Shown here in pieces: positions 34,301 through 43,558 of a stretch of DNA of 64,000 nt. The translations under genes were made by a program, and so were the position numbers. A model generated the notes under the pieces. That model did not search any database. It was not told the origin of the DNA and was given only the letters and a program-made list of their open reading frames with translations. Within the stretch, counting starts at the first letter, position 1; the number at the start of each line of letters is the position of its first letter. Source of the DNA: CALOAD01 sp942491415 (GTDB lineage Bacteria > Cyanobacteriota > Vampirovibrionia > Gastranaerophilales > CALOAD01); the NCBI GenBank assembly GCA_942491415.1, contig CALOAD010000014.1:1-64000 (forward strand), in the 5' to 3' direction.

Positions 34301-36011
34301 TTAATTGTTCTTCCTGTAAAGCAGATTCTTGAATTGCAAGAGGCAAGGTGAATTCAACCTCAAAACCATTTTCAGATTTGAGTTTTATCTCTCCGTTCAT
34401 AGCTTCAACCAACCCTTTAACGATAAATAGCCCGAGTCCGGTGCCTCTGGTTGTTCTTGTCATATTTTCGTCAACTCTGGTGAATTTTTCAAAGAGTTTT
34501 TCAATATTTTCTGATGCAATTGGTTCACAATTATTTTGTACACTTACTTTTACCAAGTTTTCAGTATTTTTTACTTTGATATTAATTTCACTTTCTTCAA
34601 AAGAATATTTAACAGCATTTTCAAGTAAATTTATTATTATTTGCTCCACTCTATCCGGGTCTGCATATACATTTGGCACATCATCACTCATTGAAAAATT
34701 AAAAACTTTTGAACGTTTTTGCGATACCGATAAAATGCTAGTTTCGATAATCTCTTTAAGGTTTATTTCCTCTGGGATTACACGCAATAAAGAAGATTCA
34801 ATATCCGGAATAACAAGCAAATCCTCAACCATTCTGCTAAGTCTTTCGGATTGTTGTTTTATAACTTTTAAAGATTTTACTTTTGTCTCTTCATCCAGTT
34901 GCACATCATGACGCAAAAGCCTTGATGTATAACCTTTTATACTTGTAAGGGGAGTTCTAAGTTCGTGGCTTACCGTATCAATTAGGTTAGATTTATATTC
35001 GTCCATTTTCTTTAATTTTTCATTGGAAGCTTGAAGCTTTTTATAAGAATCATTTATCTTTCTTGTCATTTTATTGAATTCTTTTGCCAAGAAAATCGTT
35101 TCAAAAGGCGTAAAAAAGTCTTTAATCAGTCTTATTCGTCTATTATAATTTCCCAGTTCAATCGCTTTTATAGCCTTTATGAGCTGCCTTATATTTGTAT
35201 ACAAAGAATAGGTATAACCTGCACAAAGCAAAATGATGGAAAAAGCAGCAACGACAATAGCCATAATTATTTTAAAACGTGCTTTTACAATACTGTAATT
35301 TGTTGCTTGTCTTGGAGTTGAAACGATTATGGACCATTCTGGCTGTTTGATATTGATTAAAATTTTAGGCTGGTTTTTGATTTTGGAGAATATAACAGGG
35401 ATTCCATTAGCTGTACTTTGCGGTAAATAAGTAATAATATCTTTAAAATGATCTTTATTATGATTCAAAGACATTATTCTGTTTTTATCTGAATCTATAA
35501 TATAGACTTCACGCTCAGTGCTGTTAAAGGGTTTAAAGATATTATCAGCAAGCTTTTTTAAATCTATTTTTTCACTGATATATTCATTCTTGTTTAGTTT
35601 TCTAAAAATAATAAGTTTTTTATTGCTTTTATCGTATTTAACATCTGAATCAAACTCGCTGAAATCAGGACTTAAAGCAGTTAAATTGTTATTAAAATTA
35701 AGTCGATCAAGCTTTATGGTTTCAATTTCATTTGAAATAGCTGAAATATCAGAAAAATATTTTTCTCGTTGCCATTTTTTTACATGGTTTAACCCTTCAG
35801 CTATATAAGCTAAAGTTTGTTCTTTTTCTTCGATTGATTTTACAAGCCTCTGATATACACTATCAGCGATAATTGTAGCGGAATATTGCAGTTCTTTCCT
35901 TACTGCATGCTGATTTACGTTTGTTACAACAACACCTGCAATTCCCAAAGGAAGCAACACGGCTATCGCTAAAACTATTAACAGTTGTTCCGCTATTTTT
36001 AATCTTTTCAT
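34293..36011 (-). CDS. transmembrane sensor histidine kinase
   Basis: A 572-residue kinase. An N-terminal membrane span (about 8-30), an extracytoplasmic sensor of roughly 215 residues, a second span (about 247-270), HAMP, a short coiled coil, HisKA with TVSHELRTPLTSIKGY, then the ATPase with NLLENAVKYSF and GTGLGLFIVKGL. It is coupled by a one-base stop-start overlap to the response regulator upstream and by eight bases to tadA downstream. The sensor region has a dCache-like length but its ligand is unknown. Confidence 0.92.
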   Translation of the reverse strand: MKRLKIAEQLLIVLAIAVLLPLGIAGVVVTNVNQHAVRKELQYSATIIADSVYQRLVKSIEEKEQTLAYIAEGLNHVKKWQREKYFSDISAISNEIETIKLDRLNFNNNLTALSPDFSEFDSDVKYDKSNKKLIIFRKLNKNEYISEKIDLKKLADNIFKPFNSTEREVYIIDSDKNRIMSLNHNKDHFKDIITYLPQSTANGIPVIFSKIKNQPKILINIKQPEWSIIVSTPRQATNYSIVKARFKIIMAIVVAAFSIILLCAGYTYSLYTNIRQLIKAIKAIELGNYNRRIRLIKDFFTPFETIFLAKEFNKMTRKINDSYKKLQASNEKLKKMDEYKSNLIDTVSHELRTPLTSIKGYTSRLLRHDVQLDEETKVKSLKVIKQQSERLSRMVEDLLVIPDIESSLLRVIPEEINLKEIIETSILSVSQKRSKVFNFSMSDDVPNVYADPDRVEQIIINLLENAVKYSFEESEINIKVKNTENLVKVSVQNNCEPIASENIEKLFEKFTRVDENMTRTTRGTGLGLFIVKGLVEAMNGEIKLKSENGFEVEFTLPLAIQESALQEEQLNE

Positions 36012-36709
36012 TAGTCTTCTTTAAAAGGATCTAACTTATAACCAATATTAGTGACTGTTTTAAGAAATTGTGGTTTTTTTGTATCCGGTTCAATTTTTTG
36101 CCTCAGTCCTCCAACATGAACCCTTACCATTCTTACGTCTTCATCGGCATCATAGCCCCAAACCTCATTCAAAAGAGTTGAATAGCTGACTGGCTGTTTA
36201 ATATGCTGCATTAGACAGTATAAAATCTCAAATTCTGTAGGCGTGAGTTTGATTTTTTTATTATCCACATTTGCTTGTAAAGAATCGGGGAAAATTTGAA
36301 TACATCCTGCCTCCAGCACTTCTTTTGACAATGCTTTTTCCGCTTGAACTCTTCTTAAAAGAGCTCTTGATCTAACTAATAATTCTTGAATATCAAATGG
36401 CTTGACCAGATAGTCATCAGCCCCACTGTCAAAACCTTGTATTTTATCGTTAATAGTACCTTTTGCGGTTAATAAAATAATAGGTACATCATTATTGGTT
36501 TTTCGTATATTTTTACAAACATCAAAACCATTCATTTTAGGCATCATTACGTCTAATATTATTAGATCATACTTACCTTCTAATGCTTTATTAAGTCCGC
36601 TAAGCCCATCTGTTGCCGTATCGGTACTATATCCGCTCAATTTTAGATCTAATTTGAGCCAATCCATAATCTCAGGATCATCATCAACAATAAGTAATCT
36701 ATGCACCAT
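36011..36709 (-). CDS. OmpR-family response regulator
   Basis: A 232-residue regulator: a receiver domain (DDDPEI acidic pocket, phosphorylated D53 in LIILDVMMP, LTAKG, VKPFDI) and a C-terminal winged helix (LTPTEFEILYCLM, then VRVHVGGLRQKIEP and GYKL). It is the first gene of a three-gene minus-strand operon with the kinase and TadA fusion. GGGAG lies about 11 bases before the ATG. Confidence 0.95.
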   Translation of the reverse strand: MVHRLLIVDDDPEIMDWLKLDLKLSGYSTDTATDGLSGLNKALEGKYDLIILDVMMPKMNGFDVCKNIRKTNNDVPIILLTAKGTINDKIQGFDSGADDYLVKPFDIQELLVRSRALLRRVQAEKALSKEVLEAGCIQIFPDSLQANVDNKKIKLTPTEFEILYCLMQHIKQPVSYSTLLNEVWGYDADEDVRMVRVHVGGLRQKIEPDTKKPQFLKTVTNIGYKLDPFKED

Positions 36710-36818
36710 TTTTTATTTTCTCCCACTTATCGTTCAGGGGTATTATTAAAATTTATTTTCTCATGATAATAAACTTTAAACAAATATAAGTTTAAAAACT
36801 ATAGTATTTTAAGCTCAT

Positions 36819-36850
36819 AAAAAAAAGGGCTATCTGCGAACAGTCCTTCT
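36819..36850 (-). terminator. terminator-like hairpin
   Basis: On the minus strand, AAGGACT and AGCCCTT (one mismatch) form a hairpin followed by eight T. It lies behind the tiny frame at 36878 and ahead of the response regulator, so it may end a short transcript. Confidence 0.5.
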
Positions 36851-36877
36851 TTTAAAATATCTATTTCTATTAAATTT

Positions 36878-36958
36878 TTACACTAAATCAGCAGGTGTAA
36901 AATTTTTTTTTGTTTCTAAAAAGGTAAGTAATCTAAATACTTGTCCAAATTTTTTCAT
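36878..36958 (-). CDS. possible 26-residue peptide
   Basis: The frame begins at ATG 36958 and reads MKKFGQVFRLLTFLETKKN, then FTPADLV and stop. A GAGA site lies about nine bases before the start, AT-rich promoter-like sequence lies near 36980-36995 and a terminator hairpin follows. The sequence looks like the first helices of a DeoR/WYL-type DNA-binding domain, so it could be a real mini-protein or the decayed start of a regulator. Confidence 0.35.
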   Translation of the reverse strand: MKKFGQVFRLLTFLETKKNFTPADLV

Positions 36959-37044
36959 TTACTTTTCTCTCATTATCTCTCTTGTATATATAAAGTATAT
37001 ACGCAGGTTTAAATTGATCACTATTAAAAATTTCGTTACAAAAC

Positions 37045-37074
37045 TAAAAAAAGCGGTAGAAAAAACTACCGCTT
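37045..37074 (-). terminator. rho-independent terminator after the pilin gene
   Basis: On the minus strand AAGCGGTAG and CTACCGCTT pair around six T and are followed by a T-run, 24 bases after the pilin stop codon. Confidence 0.85.
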
Positions 37075-37097
37075 AACTACAGGTTTTTTGAGGTTTT

Positions 37098-37499
37098 TTA
37101 CTCGTGAGGAGCTGCTACGAGTTTTGTGATTATAACTGTACTATCTTTGTCATATCCATTGATAGTAATCGTATCATTTGCATCATCACCTACTAAAACA
37201 ACAGAACCTGGAGATGTTCCGGCTGTTGTAAAAGCTGCATTTGCATCATCGATTGGATTTGTATTACCAGCATTTGTTAATTCAGTTGCAACATCAGTAG
37301 CGACAGCTGTTGCCGAATCATTAGTGTTAAGTGCAAATCTGCTTGTTACTGAAGAAGCTGCTGCTGAAACGTTTGCTCTTACTGCACCATTTTTTGCTTG
37401 ATCAGTTGCATTTAAAAGAGTAGGAGCTGCGATAAGTGCTAAAACACCTATAATCACTACAACGATCAATAATTCAAGTAACGTAAAACCTTTTTTCAT
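37098..37499 (-). CDS. type IV pilin-like protein
   Basis: A 133-residue prepilin starting at ATG 37499 (AAGGAAAGGTGG upstream); a longer frame from 37526 is unlikely. The leader MKKG is followed by the N-methylated helix FTLLELLIVVVIIGVLALIA, with cleavage expected after G4 and glutamate at position 5 of the mature protein. The rest is small, alanine/threonine-rich and acidic, ending in a beta-strand region, and has no cysteine pair. Pilus assembly genes are not adjacent. It is monocistronic with a long 5' leader carrying a perfect palindrome. Confidence 0.9.
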   Translation of the reverse strand: MKKGFTLLELLIVVVIIGVLALIAAPTLLNATDQAKNGAVRANVSAAASSVTSRFALNTNDSATAVATDVATELTNAGNTNPIDDANAAFTTAGTSPGSVVLVGDDANDTITINGYDKDSTVIITKLVAAPHE

Positions 37500-37557
37500 T
37501 TTGCCACCTTTCCTTGAATAGCTCATTCTAATACCTAAAACTTTTAATGAATTTCCT

Positions 37558-37583
37558 GTTTTTAAAAAGTACTTTTTAAAAAC
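37558..37583. repeat. perfect 26-bp palindrome in the pilin leader
   Basis: The sequence from 37558 to 37583 is its own reverse complement, centred on AGTACT and flanked by GTTTTT/AAAAAC arms. It lies within the predicted untranslated leader of the pilin mRNA, 59 bases before the start codon, and could be an operator or an RNA hairpin. Confidence 0.6.
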
Positions 37584-37617
37584 CAGAAATAAGAGTCCAA
37601 AAAAAATTTCTTCTACT

Positions 37618-37647
37618 ATAATAATACCCCTTAAATCCTTTGTCCAA
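37618..37647 (-). promoter_or_regulatory. promoter of the pilin gene
   Basis: On the minus strand TTGGAC (37642-37647) and TATTAT (37618-37623) are 18 bases apart, placing the transcript start near 37611 and giving a leader of about 112 bases. Confidence 0.45.
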
Positions 37648-37859
37648 ACAAAAACAAAAGAAATTTGTTAAAAAACGAAACATTATTTGGATAAAGAGAA
37701 ACAATGCGGTTTTTGAAGCTTTACATTCTTGAAATACTTTACTTACCGGCATTTGGATTTTGTTTTTGGTAACAACTTTTCGCATTTTCAGAAAAACTAT
37801 TACTAATTTTTGAAAATCAAAATAACAAATTCCGTAAACTATTTGTAAAAATTTCTCTA

Positions 37860-37889
37860 CTGACAATTATAAAGTCTAGTTTGTATTAA
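37860..37889 (+). promoter_or_regulatory. promoter of the M20 peptidase gene
   Basis: CTGACA (37860-37865) and TATTAA (37884-37889) are 18 bases apart, 39 bases before the start codon. Confidence 0.4.
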
Positions 37890-37927
37890 AATTAAAAAAG
37901 TAAAAGATCATTTTGAAAGGCAAAAGA

Positions 37928-39172
37928 ATGCTAGAAAAATTATGCCAAAGAGTAGATTCATTAAAAGATACTTTTATTGGTTTTAGAAGGCATATATATA
38001 AATACCCTGATTTGTCGACACAAGAATATGCGACAACTTCTTTCATAATAAAAAAGCTTAATGAAGCAGGAATACAAGCAAAACAAATAAATACAACCTC
38101 AGGACCTGCTGTTGTTGCTGATATAATTTCAGATGAAAACGCTGAAACTATTGCTATACGTGCTGATATAGATGCACTGCCAATACAAGATAAAATTCAA
38201 ACGCCTTACAAGTCTACTAAAAATGGAATAAAACACGCTTGCGGACACGATTTCAATGCTGCTGTCATTTTCAGTACGGCTTATACACTTGCTCCTTTTA
38301 TTAAAGACTTTGGAATCAACTTAAGATGTATATTCCAGCCGGCAGAAGAAGTCGCTCAAAGTGGAGCTAACGCTTTAGTAAAAAAAGGAGTGCTGGAAGG
38401 AGTATCTTCAATTCTTGCCGTGCATGCCTGTCCTGATTATGATGCAGGTAAAATAGGAATGAAAGCAGGTGCTTTAACTGCCGGCGTTGATGTTTTTACA
38501 ATTGTTGTACACGGTTCGGGAGGACATTCTGCAAGACCCCATGAATCAGTTGATCCTATATTAATAACCAATCAGATAGTTTCTTACCTTTACTCTTCTG
38601 TTTTTAGAAATTTTGACCCGTTTGAAACTACGGTTTTATCTATAGGGAAAGTATCAAGTGGAACAGCTCCCAATATTATTCCTGAAAATTGCATATTAGA
38701 AGGAACCATAAGAAGTTTTGATATAAAAATCAGAAAAGAAATGATGGAGCTGATAACAGAAAAAGTCATAGGAATAGCCAGAGCAAACGATGGTGACGCA
38801 ACTGTTAAATGGGATCAAGGACCAGCTCCTGTATTGAATGATCCTCATTTGACCAAAGTTATAGAATACAGTGCAGCAGAGCTTTTAGGGATTGAAAACA
38901 CTATAAGTATCAAAAAGCCGAGTATGGGCGCAGAAGATTTTTCCTTTTACCTTGAAAAAGTTCCCGGTGCTCTTATAAGAATCGGTACGGCGGGTGAAAA
39001 TGCGAATTATCCTCTTCATAACCCTAATTTTGATATTGATGAAAGTGCTATAAATATTGCCGTAAAGCTGCTTTGCAATGTTATTTATAAACTCAGTGCA
39101 GATAAGTTAGGCAGTTTAACTTATCTTAAAAAACAAAAAGCAAAATCATTAGAACCGGTGAGTTTAAATTGA
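37928..39172 (+). CDS. M20-family amidohydrolase
   Basis: A 414-residue zinc-dependent amidohydrolase of the N-acyl-amino-acid/hippurate hydrolase branch. Start ATG 37928 has GAAAGG eight bases upstream. Metal-site segments are RADIDALPI, KHACGHDF and FQPAEE, with VHACPDYDAG and GAEDFSFYL further on; GSGGHSARPHE is the dimerisation-domain histidine region. It would cleave N-acyl amino acids or peptidoglycan-derived amides. kdsA begins ten bases after its stop, so the two are probably co-transcribed. Confidence 0.9.
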   Translation: MLEKLCQRVDSLKDTFIGFRRHIYKYPDLSTQEYATTSFIIKKLNEAGIQAKQINTTSGPAVVADIISDENAETIAIRADIDALPIQDKIQTPYKSTKNGIKHACGHDFNAAVIFSTAYTLAPFIKDFGINLRCIFQPAEEVAQSGANALVKKGVLEGVSSILAVHACPDYDAGKIGMKAGALTAGVDVFTIVVHGSGGHSARPHESVDPILITNQIVSYLYSSVFRNFDPFETTVLSIGKVSSGTAPNIIPENCILEGTIRSFDIKIRKEMMELITEKVIGIARANDGDATVKWDQGPAPVLNDPHLTKVIEYSAAELLGIENTISIKKPSMGAEDFSFYLEKVPGALIRIGTAGENANYPLHNPNFDIDESAINIAVKLLCNVIYKLSADKLGSLTYLKKQKAKSLEPVSLN

Positions 39173-39182
39173 GGTATAAATT

Positions 39183-40010
39183 TTGAATAATCTAAATAAG
39201 GTAAAACTTAATAATAATATTATATTTGGAGATGAAAAGCTTGTTATTCTTGCAGGTCCTTGTGCTATAGAAGAAGATGAATCCATTACATTAAAAACAG
39301 CTGAGAAATTAAAAGAAATAACTATGAAGTTAGACCTTCCTTTTGTTTTTAAATCTTCTTTTGATAAGGCTAACAGAAGCTCTATTGACTCATATCGAGG
39401 AATAGGAATAGAAAAAGGCATTGAACTTTTAAAAAAAGTAAAAAGAGAATTCGACTTGCCTATTGTCACTGATATTCATACTGCTGATCAGGCTGCTATT
39501 GCTGCTGAAGTAGCTGATATTTTGCAAATTCCTGCTTTTTTATGTCGCCAAACCGATATTTTAGTCGCCGCTGCCCAAACCGGAAAAATCATTAATATAA
39601 AAAAAGGACAGTTTTTGGCACCTTCACAGATGAAAAATTCAGCGCAAAAAGTAAAAGCTAGCGGAAACGACAAAGTTTTAATCACAGAACGAGGCACTAC
39701 TTTCGGTTATGGAAACCTTGTATCTGATATGCGCTCTATTCCTATAATTCACGAACTGGGCTTTCCTGTTATTTTTGATGCTACGCATAGTGTTCAATTA
39801 CCGGGTGCTGCGGGCACTTCTACAGGTGGTGAACGAAAATTTGTTGAAACATTAGCCAAATCGGCATTAGCGGCAGGAGCTGACGGGCTTTTCTTTGAAA
39901 TACACCCTGATCCCGATAATGCACCTTGTGACGGACCTAATATGATACCTTTAAATGAAGCCGAAGATGTGTTGGTTAGATGTAAAAAGGTTTTTGAAGC
40001 TGTAAGATAA
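39183..40010 (+). CDS. kdsA: 3-deoxy-D-manno-octulosonate 8-phosphate synthase
   Basis: A 275-residue enzyme joining phosphoenolpyruvate and arabinose 5-phosphate for lipopolysaccharide KDO. Motifs: LAGPCAIEEDE, KSSFDKANRSS, TDIHTADQ, IPAFLCRQTD, NIKKGQFLAP, ERGTTFGYGNLV and FDATHSVQLPG. The cysteine in GPCAIE marks the metal-dependent class (the metal-independent enzymes have asparagine there). The start is TTG with GAGG at eight bases. This is the best evidence in the window for an outer membrane with KDO-containing LPS. Confidence 0.94.
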   Translation: MNNLNKVKLNNNIIFGDEKLVILAGPCAIEEDESITLKTAEKLKEITMKLDLPFVFKSSFDKANRSSIDSYRGIGIEKGIELLKKVKREFDLPIVTDIHTADQAAIAAEVADILQIPAFLCRQTDILVAAAQTGKIINIKKGQFLAPSQMKNSAQKVKASGNDKVLITERGTTFGYGNLVSDMRSIPIIHELGFPVIFDATHSVQLPGAAGTSTGGERKFVETLAKSALAAGADGLFFEIHPDPDNAPCDGPNMIPLNEAEDVLVRCKKVFEAVR

Positions 40011-40013
40011 CTT

Positions 40014-42413
40014 TTAAAAAGTTGTTGTAATAGAACTACAGCCTTTTTCTTCGTCAAATTCAATTTTTATAAAATTGCCGACATTTTCTTTTATATCATC
40101 GATATGTGAAATGACAATGACTTGCTCAAAGCTGTTTGTTAGTCCATCCAACAATGTCATTACATTGTTACGTCGAGATTCGTCTAAAGATCCGAATACT
40201 TCGTCTAATATAAGTAAAGTTAAAGGTTTCCCTGATCTTTGAGCGATCATTTGAGAAATGGCAAGACGAACTGAAAGGTTTGCCACGTCTTCTTCTCCAC
40301 CTGAAATAACTTCTTTTATTTCACCTTCATCAATTAGTTTTATTTCATATTTTTCATTTAATTCTAATGAGGTGTATCGACCATCCGTAAGGTCGTTTAA
40401 GTGTTTACTGGCGAGTTCTGATATTTCGGGTCTTGCTTGGTCGTTTAATTTTTCAAGAAACTTGCCGTAAAAAACATCCAGCTCTTTTAAGTGTTTTAGG
40501 TCGTTTTCTTTTTCTTTTACGAATTCTAGTTTGGACTTATGAGCTTTTTCTTGCTCCTTAAGTTTTTCCTGATAAATTTTTATATTTTCAAACTCCGATT
40601 TTGCTTTGATAACAAGTTCTTTTGCGTTGTAAAAAGATTCTTTTTTAGAATTATATTTTGATTCTATTAACTCAAAATCTTCCTTTAAAAATTTAAAGCT
40701 TTTGAGTTTTGTTTCAAGCAATAAAAGCTCATCGTTGATATTAGAACGTTCTTTTTTTCTTTCGACAAGGTCTTTTTGATTATTTTCCATTCCTGTAATA
40801 AGGGCTTTTAATGTTAAAAGCTCATTATTTTGTTTTTTTAACTCCTGATATTTTTCACGTAAGACTTTTAACTCATTTATATCAAAAGTGTCAGAGTCTT
40901 TATCAAGAAGTGTTTCTATGTTTTTCAATTCAGTTGTTTTATCTTCAATTTCTTTTTTTACTATTTTATATCGATTTCTTTCTTCCTGATATTGCCCCTC
41001 AAACTTTGTTAAAGAGATATATTCAGCTTCTTTTTTTTCAAGAAGTTCTTTTTTTTGATTTATTTCTCGAGGCTTGGCGTTATTAGCATTTAGCTTTATT
41101 TGAAATTCTTTAATTTCAGATTCAATTGAATCTATATTATTTTCAAGTTGTTGCGTTACGTTTTCAAATTCATCCGCCAAAGGTCTTTCGCAAGTGGGGC
41201 AAGTTCCGTTCTCGCCTTTTTCTTGGATTAATTTTAATTGAGAGCATATTTTTTTTATTTCTTGTTGCTTTTGAGAGATTAACAGTTCAAATTCTTTTTC
41301 TTGAGAAAGAAGATCTTGCTCAATTTGAGAAATTTCTTGTCTTGATAAGTTTATCTCATTTTTTAGCACTGGAATTTTATCTATTATAATTCTTTTCTCT
41401 TTCCCCGATTCGACTATAAACTCTAGTTGTGTTTCTTTTTCTCTTATATCAAGCTCTAAGCTTTCTTGTTTGGTTTTTAATGCCTGTTTTTGAGCATCTT
41501 TTTCTTGTAGCACTTCAAGTATTTCAATTCTTTTTTGTGTTGAATTATACTCAGGTTCTACTTTTTCAAGTTCTTCAATTTTTTTGTTCTTTTCTTCCGA
41601 CTCTGTTAGTTGAGCTTCTAAAGATTGAATATTTTTAGATAAAAAGTCTTTTTTATCGTTTAAGAATTCAATTTTTTGGATTGTTTTATCAACATTATCT
41701 TTTGAATTTTTTAACTTTTCCCATTGAGGCTCTACATCACTAAGTTCAAGCGATATAGTTGCCAGTCCTTTTTCTTTTTCTTCCAGGCACCGTTTAGCAG
41801 TATCAAATTTTTGAGAAGTTTGTTCAACTTCTTGCAAAAGTCCGTCAATATCGCCTAATCCTTGTTTTATTCCTATTATTTCATTATTCAAATTGTTTTT
41901 ATCAACACGTATTTGCTCTTGAGTTTCTCTTACTTTTTCGTAGTTTAAAACCTTACTAATAAATACTTTTCGCTCAGCAGGTTTTTGATTTCCCAAAAAA
42001 CTCAATTCTTTTTGCCCGGTAAAATATGTGTTAAAAAATTCTTGTCTTGTCATTCCAAGTTTTTGGGTAAGGTAAGCAGTTACCTCATCTTGAGTTTGAG
42101 CAAGTGGTATTTCGTTTTCGTTTAAATAAACTTCGGCTTTTTGTAATTCTCGTTTTACTTTATATATTTCATTTTCGATTTTAAACGACAAATTAACCGC
42201 TACTTTAGACCTTGCAGGAGCTTTATTCCATTTTATGGAACTTTTATTACCTCTGGTTGCCTCCGTTCCGTATAACGCCCAAGATATAGCCTCCAATACA
42301 GTGCTTTTGCCTGAACCATTAGATCCACTGATAACGGTTATTCCATCTTGAAATTTTATAGTTGAATCAGCGTGTTGTCTAAAATTTTCCATTTGAAGCG
42401 AGATCAGTTTCAT
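40014..42413 (-). CDS. sbcC: Rad50/SbcC-like ATPase
   Basis: A 799-residue SMC-like protein. Walker A is SGSNGSGKST near residue 35; long coiled coils flank the zinc hook CPTC (in NGTCPTCERPL); the ABC signature VISGGEEDVANLSVRLA and Walker B LLILDEVFGSLDE lie near the C-terminus. With the nuclease encoded just upstream it would process DNA double-strand ends and hairpins. The start overlaps the Mre11-like stop by four bases. Its end is convergent with kdsA, three bases apart. Confidence 0.93.
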   Translation of the reverse strand: MKLISLQMENFRQHADSTIKFQDGITVISGSNGSGKSTVLEAISWALYGTEATRGNKSSIKWNKAPARSKVAVNLSFKIENEIYKVKRELQKAEVYLNENEIPLAQTQDEVTAYLTQKLGMTRQEFFNTYFTGQKELSFLGNQKPAERKVFISKVLNYEKVRETQEQIRVDKNNLNNEIIGIKQGLGDIDGLLQEVEQTSQKFDTAKRCLEEKEKGLATISLELSDVEPQWEKLKNSKDNVDKTIQKIEFLNDKKDFLSKNIQSLEAQLTESEEKNKKIEELEKVEPEYNSTQKRIEILEVLQEKDAQKQALKTKQESLELDIREKETQLEFIVESGKEKRIIIDKIPVLKNEINLSRQEISQIEQDLLSQEKEFELLISQKQQEIKKICSQLKLIQEKGENGTCPTCERPLADEFENVTQQLENNIDSIESEIKEFQIKLNANNAKPREINQKKELLEKKEAEYISLTKFEGQYQEERNRYKIVKKEIEDKTTELKNIETLLDKDSDTFDINELKVLREKYQELKKQNNELLTLKALITGMENNQKDLVERKKERSNINDELLLLETKLKSFKFLKEDFELIESKYNSKKESFYNAKELVIKAKSEFENIKIYQEKLKEQEKAHKSKLEFVKEKENDLKHLKELDVFYGKFLEKLNDQARPEISELASKHLNDLTDGRYTSLELNEKYEIKLIDEGEIKEVISGGEEDVANLSVRLAISQMIAQRSGKPLTLLILDEVFGSLDESRRNNVMTLLDGLTNSFEQVIVISHIDDIKENVGNFIKIEFDEEKGCSSITTTF

Positions 42414-43558
42414 ACACTAACCTCCCTTATGAAATAGTCTTTTGCCATTTTTTTAAATTTTTCTTTATTTAATTCAGGACTTATTTCATAAATATTTAAT
42501 TCATCTGCAAGGTAATCAATGAAATTTTTTCCTTGTTTTAATGAATTATTTTTTTCTGCGCTCAATTCTGCAGGAGGTCGTTTTATAGGGTTAAACCTAA
42601 AATGCACGGCTTGTTTTTTGTATTGTCTGATTTTTTTATAGTCAAGCTCTCGCAATGTTACAGGATCAATATTTTCGATGGTGATTCTGATCATTGAATT
42701 TTCAAAATCAAAAATTTTAGATATTTTTGTATCAATAATTTCATTTATTTCTTTTGCGGTAAGGTTTAAAGCATCAATTTTTTCTATATCATAGACTTTT
42801 CTGGGTGTTTCAAGTGAATGAAATTTATGCTCCTTTTTTTCCAGATCAAATTCAATAAAACCTTTTTTCTCTTTTGCTTCTTTCCAGATATTAGTAGACG
42901 TTCGCTCGATTGAACCGCTATAAAAAGTATTATCATCTAGTTTTGTATAAGTATGATAATGTCCTAATGCTACATAATCCCAGCTTTTTTGATTTATTTT
43001 TTCGGCATTAAGCAATTCTTCACTGCCGTATTGGGATAATTCAGGGCATTTTATACTGTCATAAGAACCGTGTAGAGATAAAACATTATATTTAAAATTC
43101 TTATCTGCAATGAGGTCTTTATTCTTTAGCTTCCCTAGCGCATTATAAGGAACTCCAACAAAGAGCATATCAAGGTTTTTCAATTCTATTTCTTTTATAT
43201 CGCCATCAATTATCATTACATCAGGGATTACACGTTCTATAATATTCAAAACATTGCCCGACTCTAATGTTTTGACCGATTCATGATTTCCTGAAACTAT
43301 TATTATAGGAGCTTTGCAATGTTTTCTAAATATTGCAAGACGGTGTATTGTATTGAATATAGTCAAATTGCTGGGACGAGGCTTATGAAAAACATCTCCT
43401 GCTATAATTACAAGGCTTGGATTTATTTCAACTATTTTTCTTAAAGATTCTCGAAAAGTATTTAAAACATCGATTTCACGAAGGTTAAAACCTTTAGAAT
43501 CTGATTTATAATAAGCACGATATCCTAGGTGCAAATCTGCCAGGTGAACTATCTTCAC
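42410..43558 (-). CDS. sbcD: Mre11/SbcD-like exonuclease
   Basis: A 382-residue metallophosphoesterase nuclease. The phosphoesterase motifs are in order: HLADLHLGY, IIAGDVFHKP, VSGNHES, LSLHGS and ALGHYHTY. A C-terminal capping region of about 120 residues follows. It pairs with the Rad50-like ATPase encoded by the next gene and is itself coupled by a four-base overlap to the HerA-like gene. Confidence 0.93.
   Translation of the reverse strand: MKIVHLADLHLGYRAYYKSDSKGFNLREIDVLNTFRESLRKIVEINPSLVIIAGDVFHKPRPSNLTIFNTIHRLAIFRKHCKAPIIIVSGNHESVKTLESGNVLNIIERVIPDVMIIDGDIKEIELKNLDMLFVGVPYNALGKLKNKDLIADKNFKYNVLSLHGSYDSIKCPELSQYGSEELLNAEKINQKSWDYVALGHYHTYTKLDDNTFYSGSIERTSTNIWKEAKEKKGFIEFDLEKKEHKFHSLETPRKVYDIEKIDALNLTAKEINEIIDTKISKIFDFENSMIRITIENIDPVTLRELDYKKIRQYKKQAVHFRFNPIKRPPAELSAEKNNSLKQGKNFIDYLADELNIYEISPELNKEKFKKMAKDYFIREVSV

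Noticed and set aside
34348..34911. A 187-codon plus-strand frame inside the histidine kinase
   Set aside because: It is antisense to the conserved HisKA/ATPase region; a shadow frame rich in serine from complementary codons.
37576..37866. A 96-codon minus-strand frame upstream of the pilin
   Set aside because: It covers the pilin promoter and leader region, has no ribosome binding site and a composition of simple AT-rich sequence; promoter elements explain the region better.
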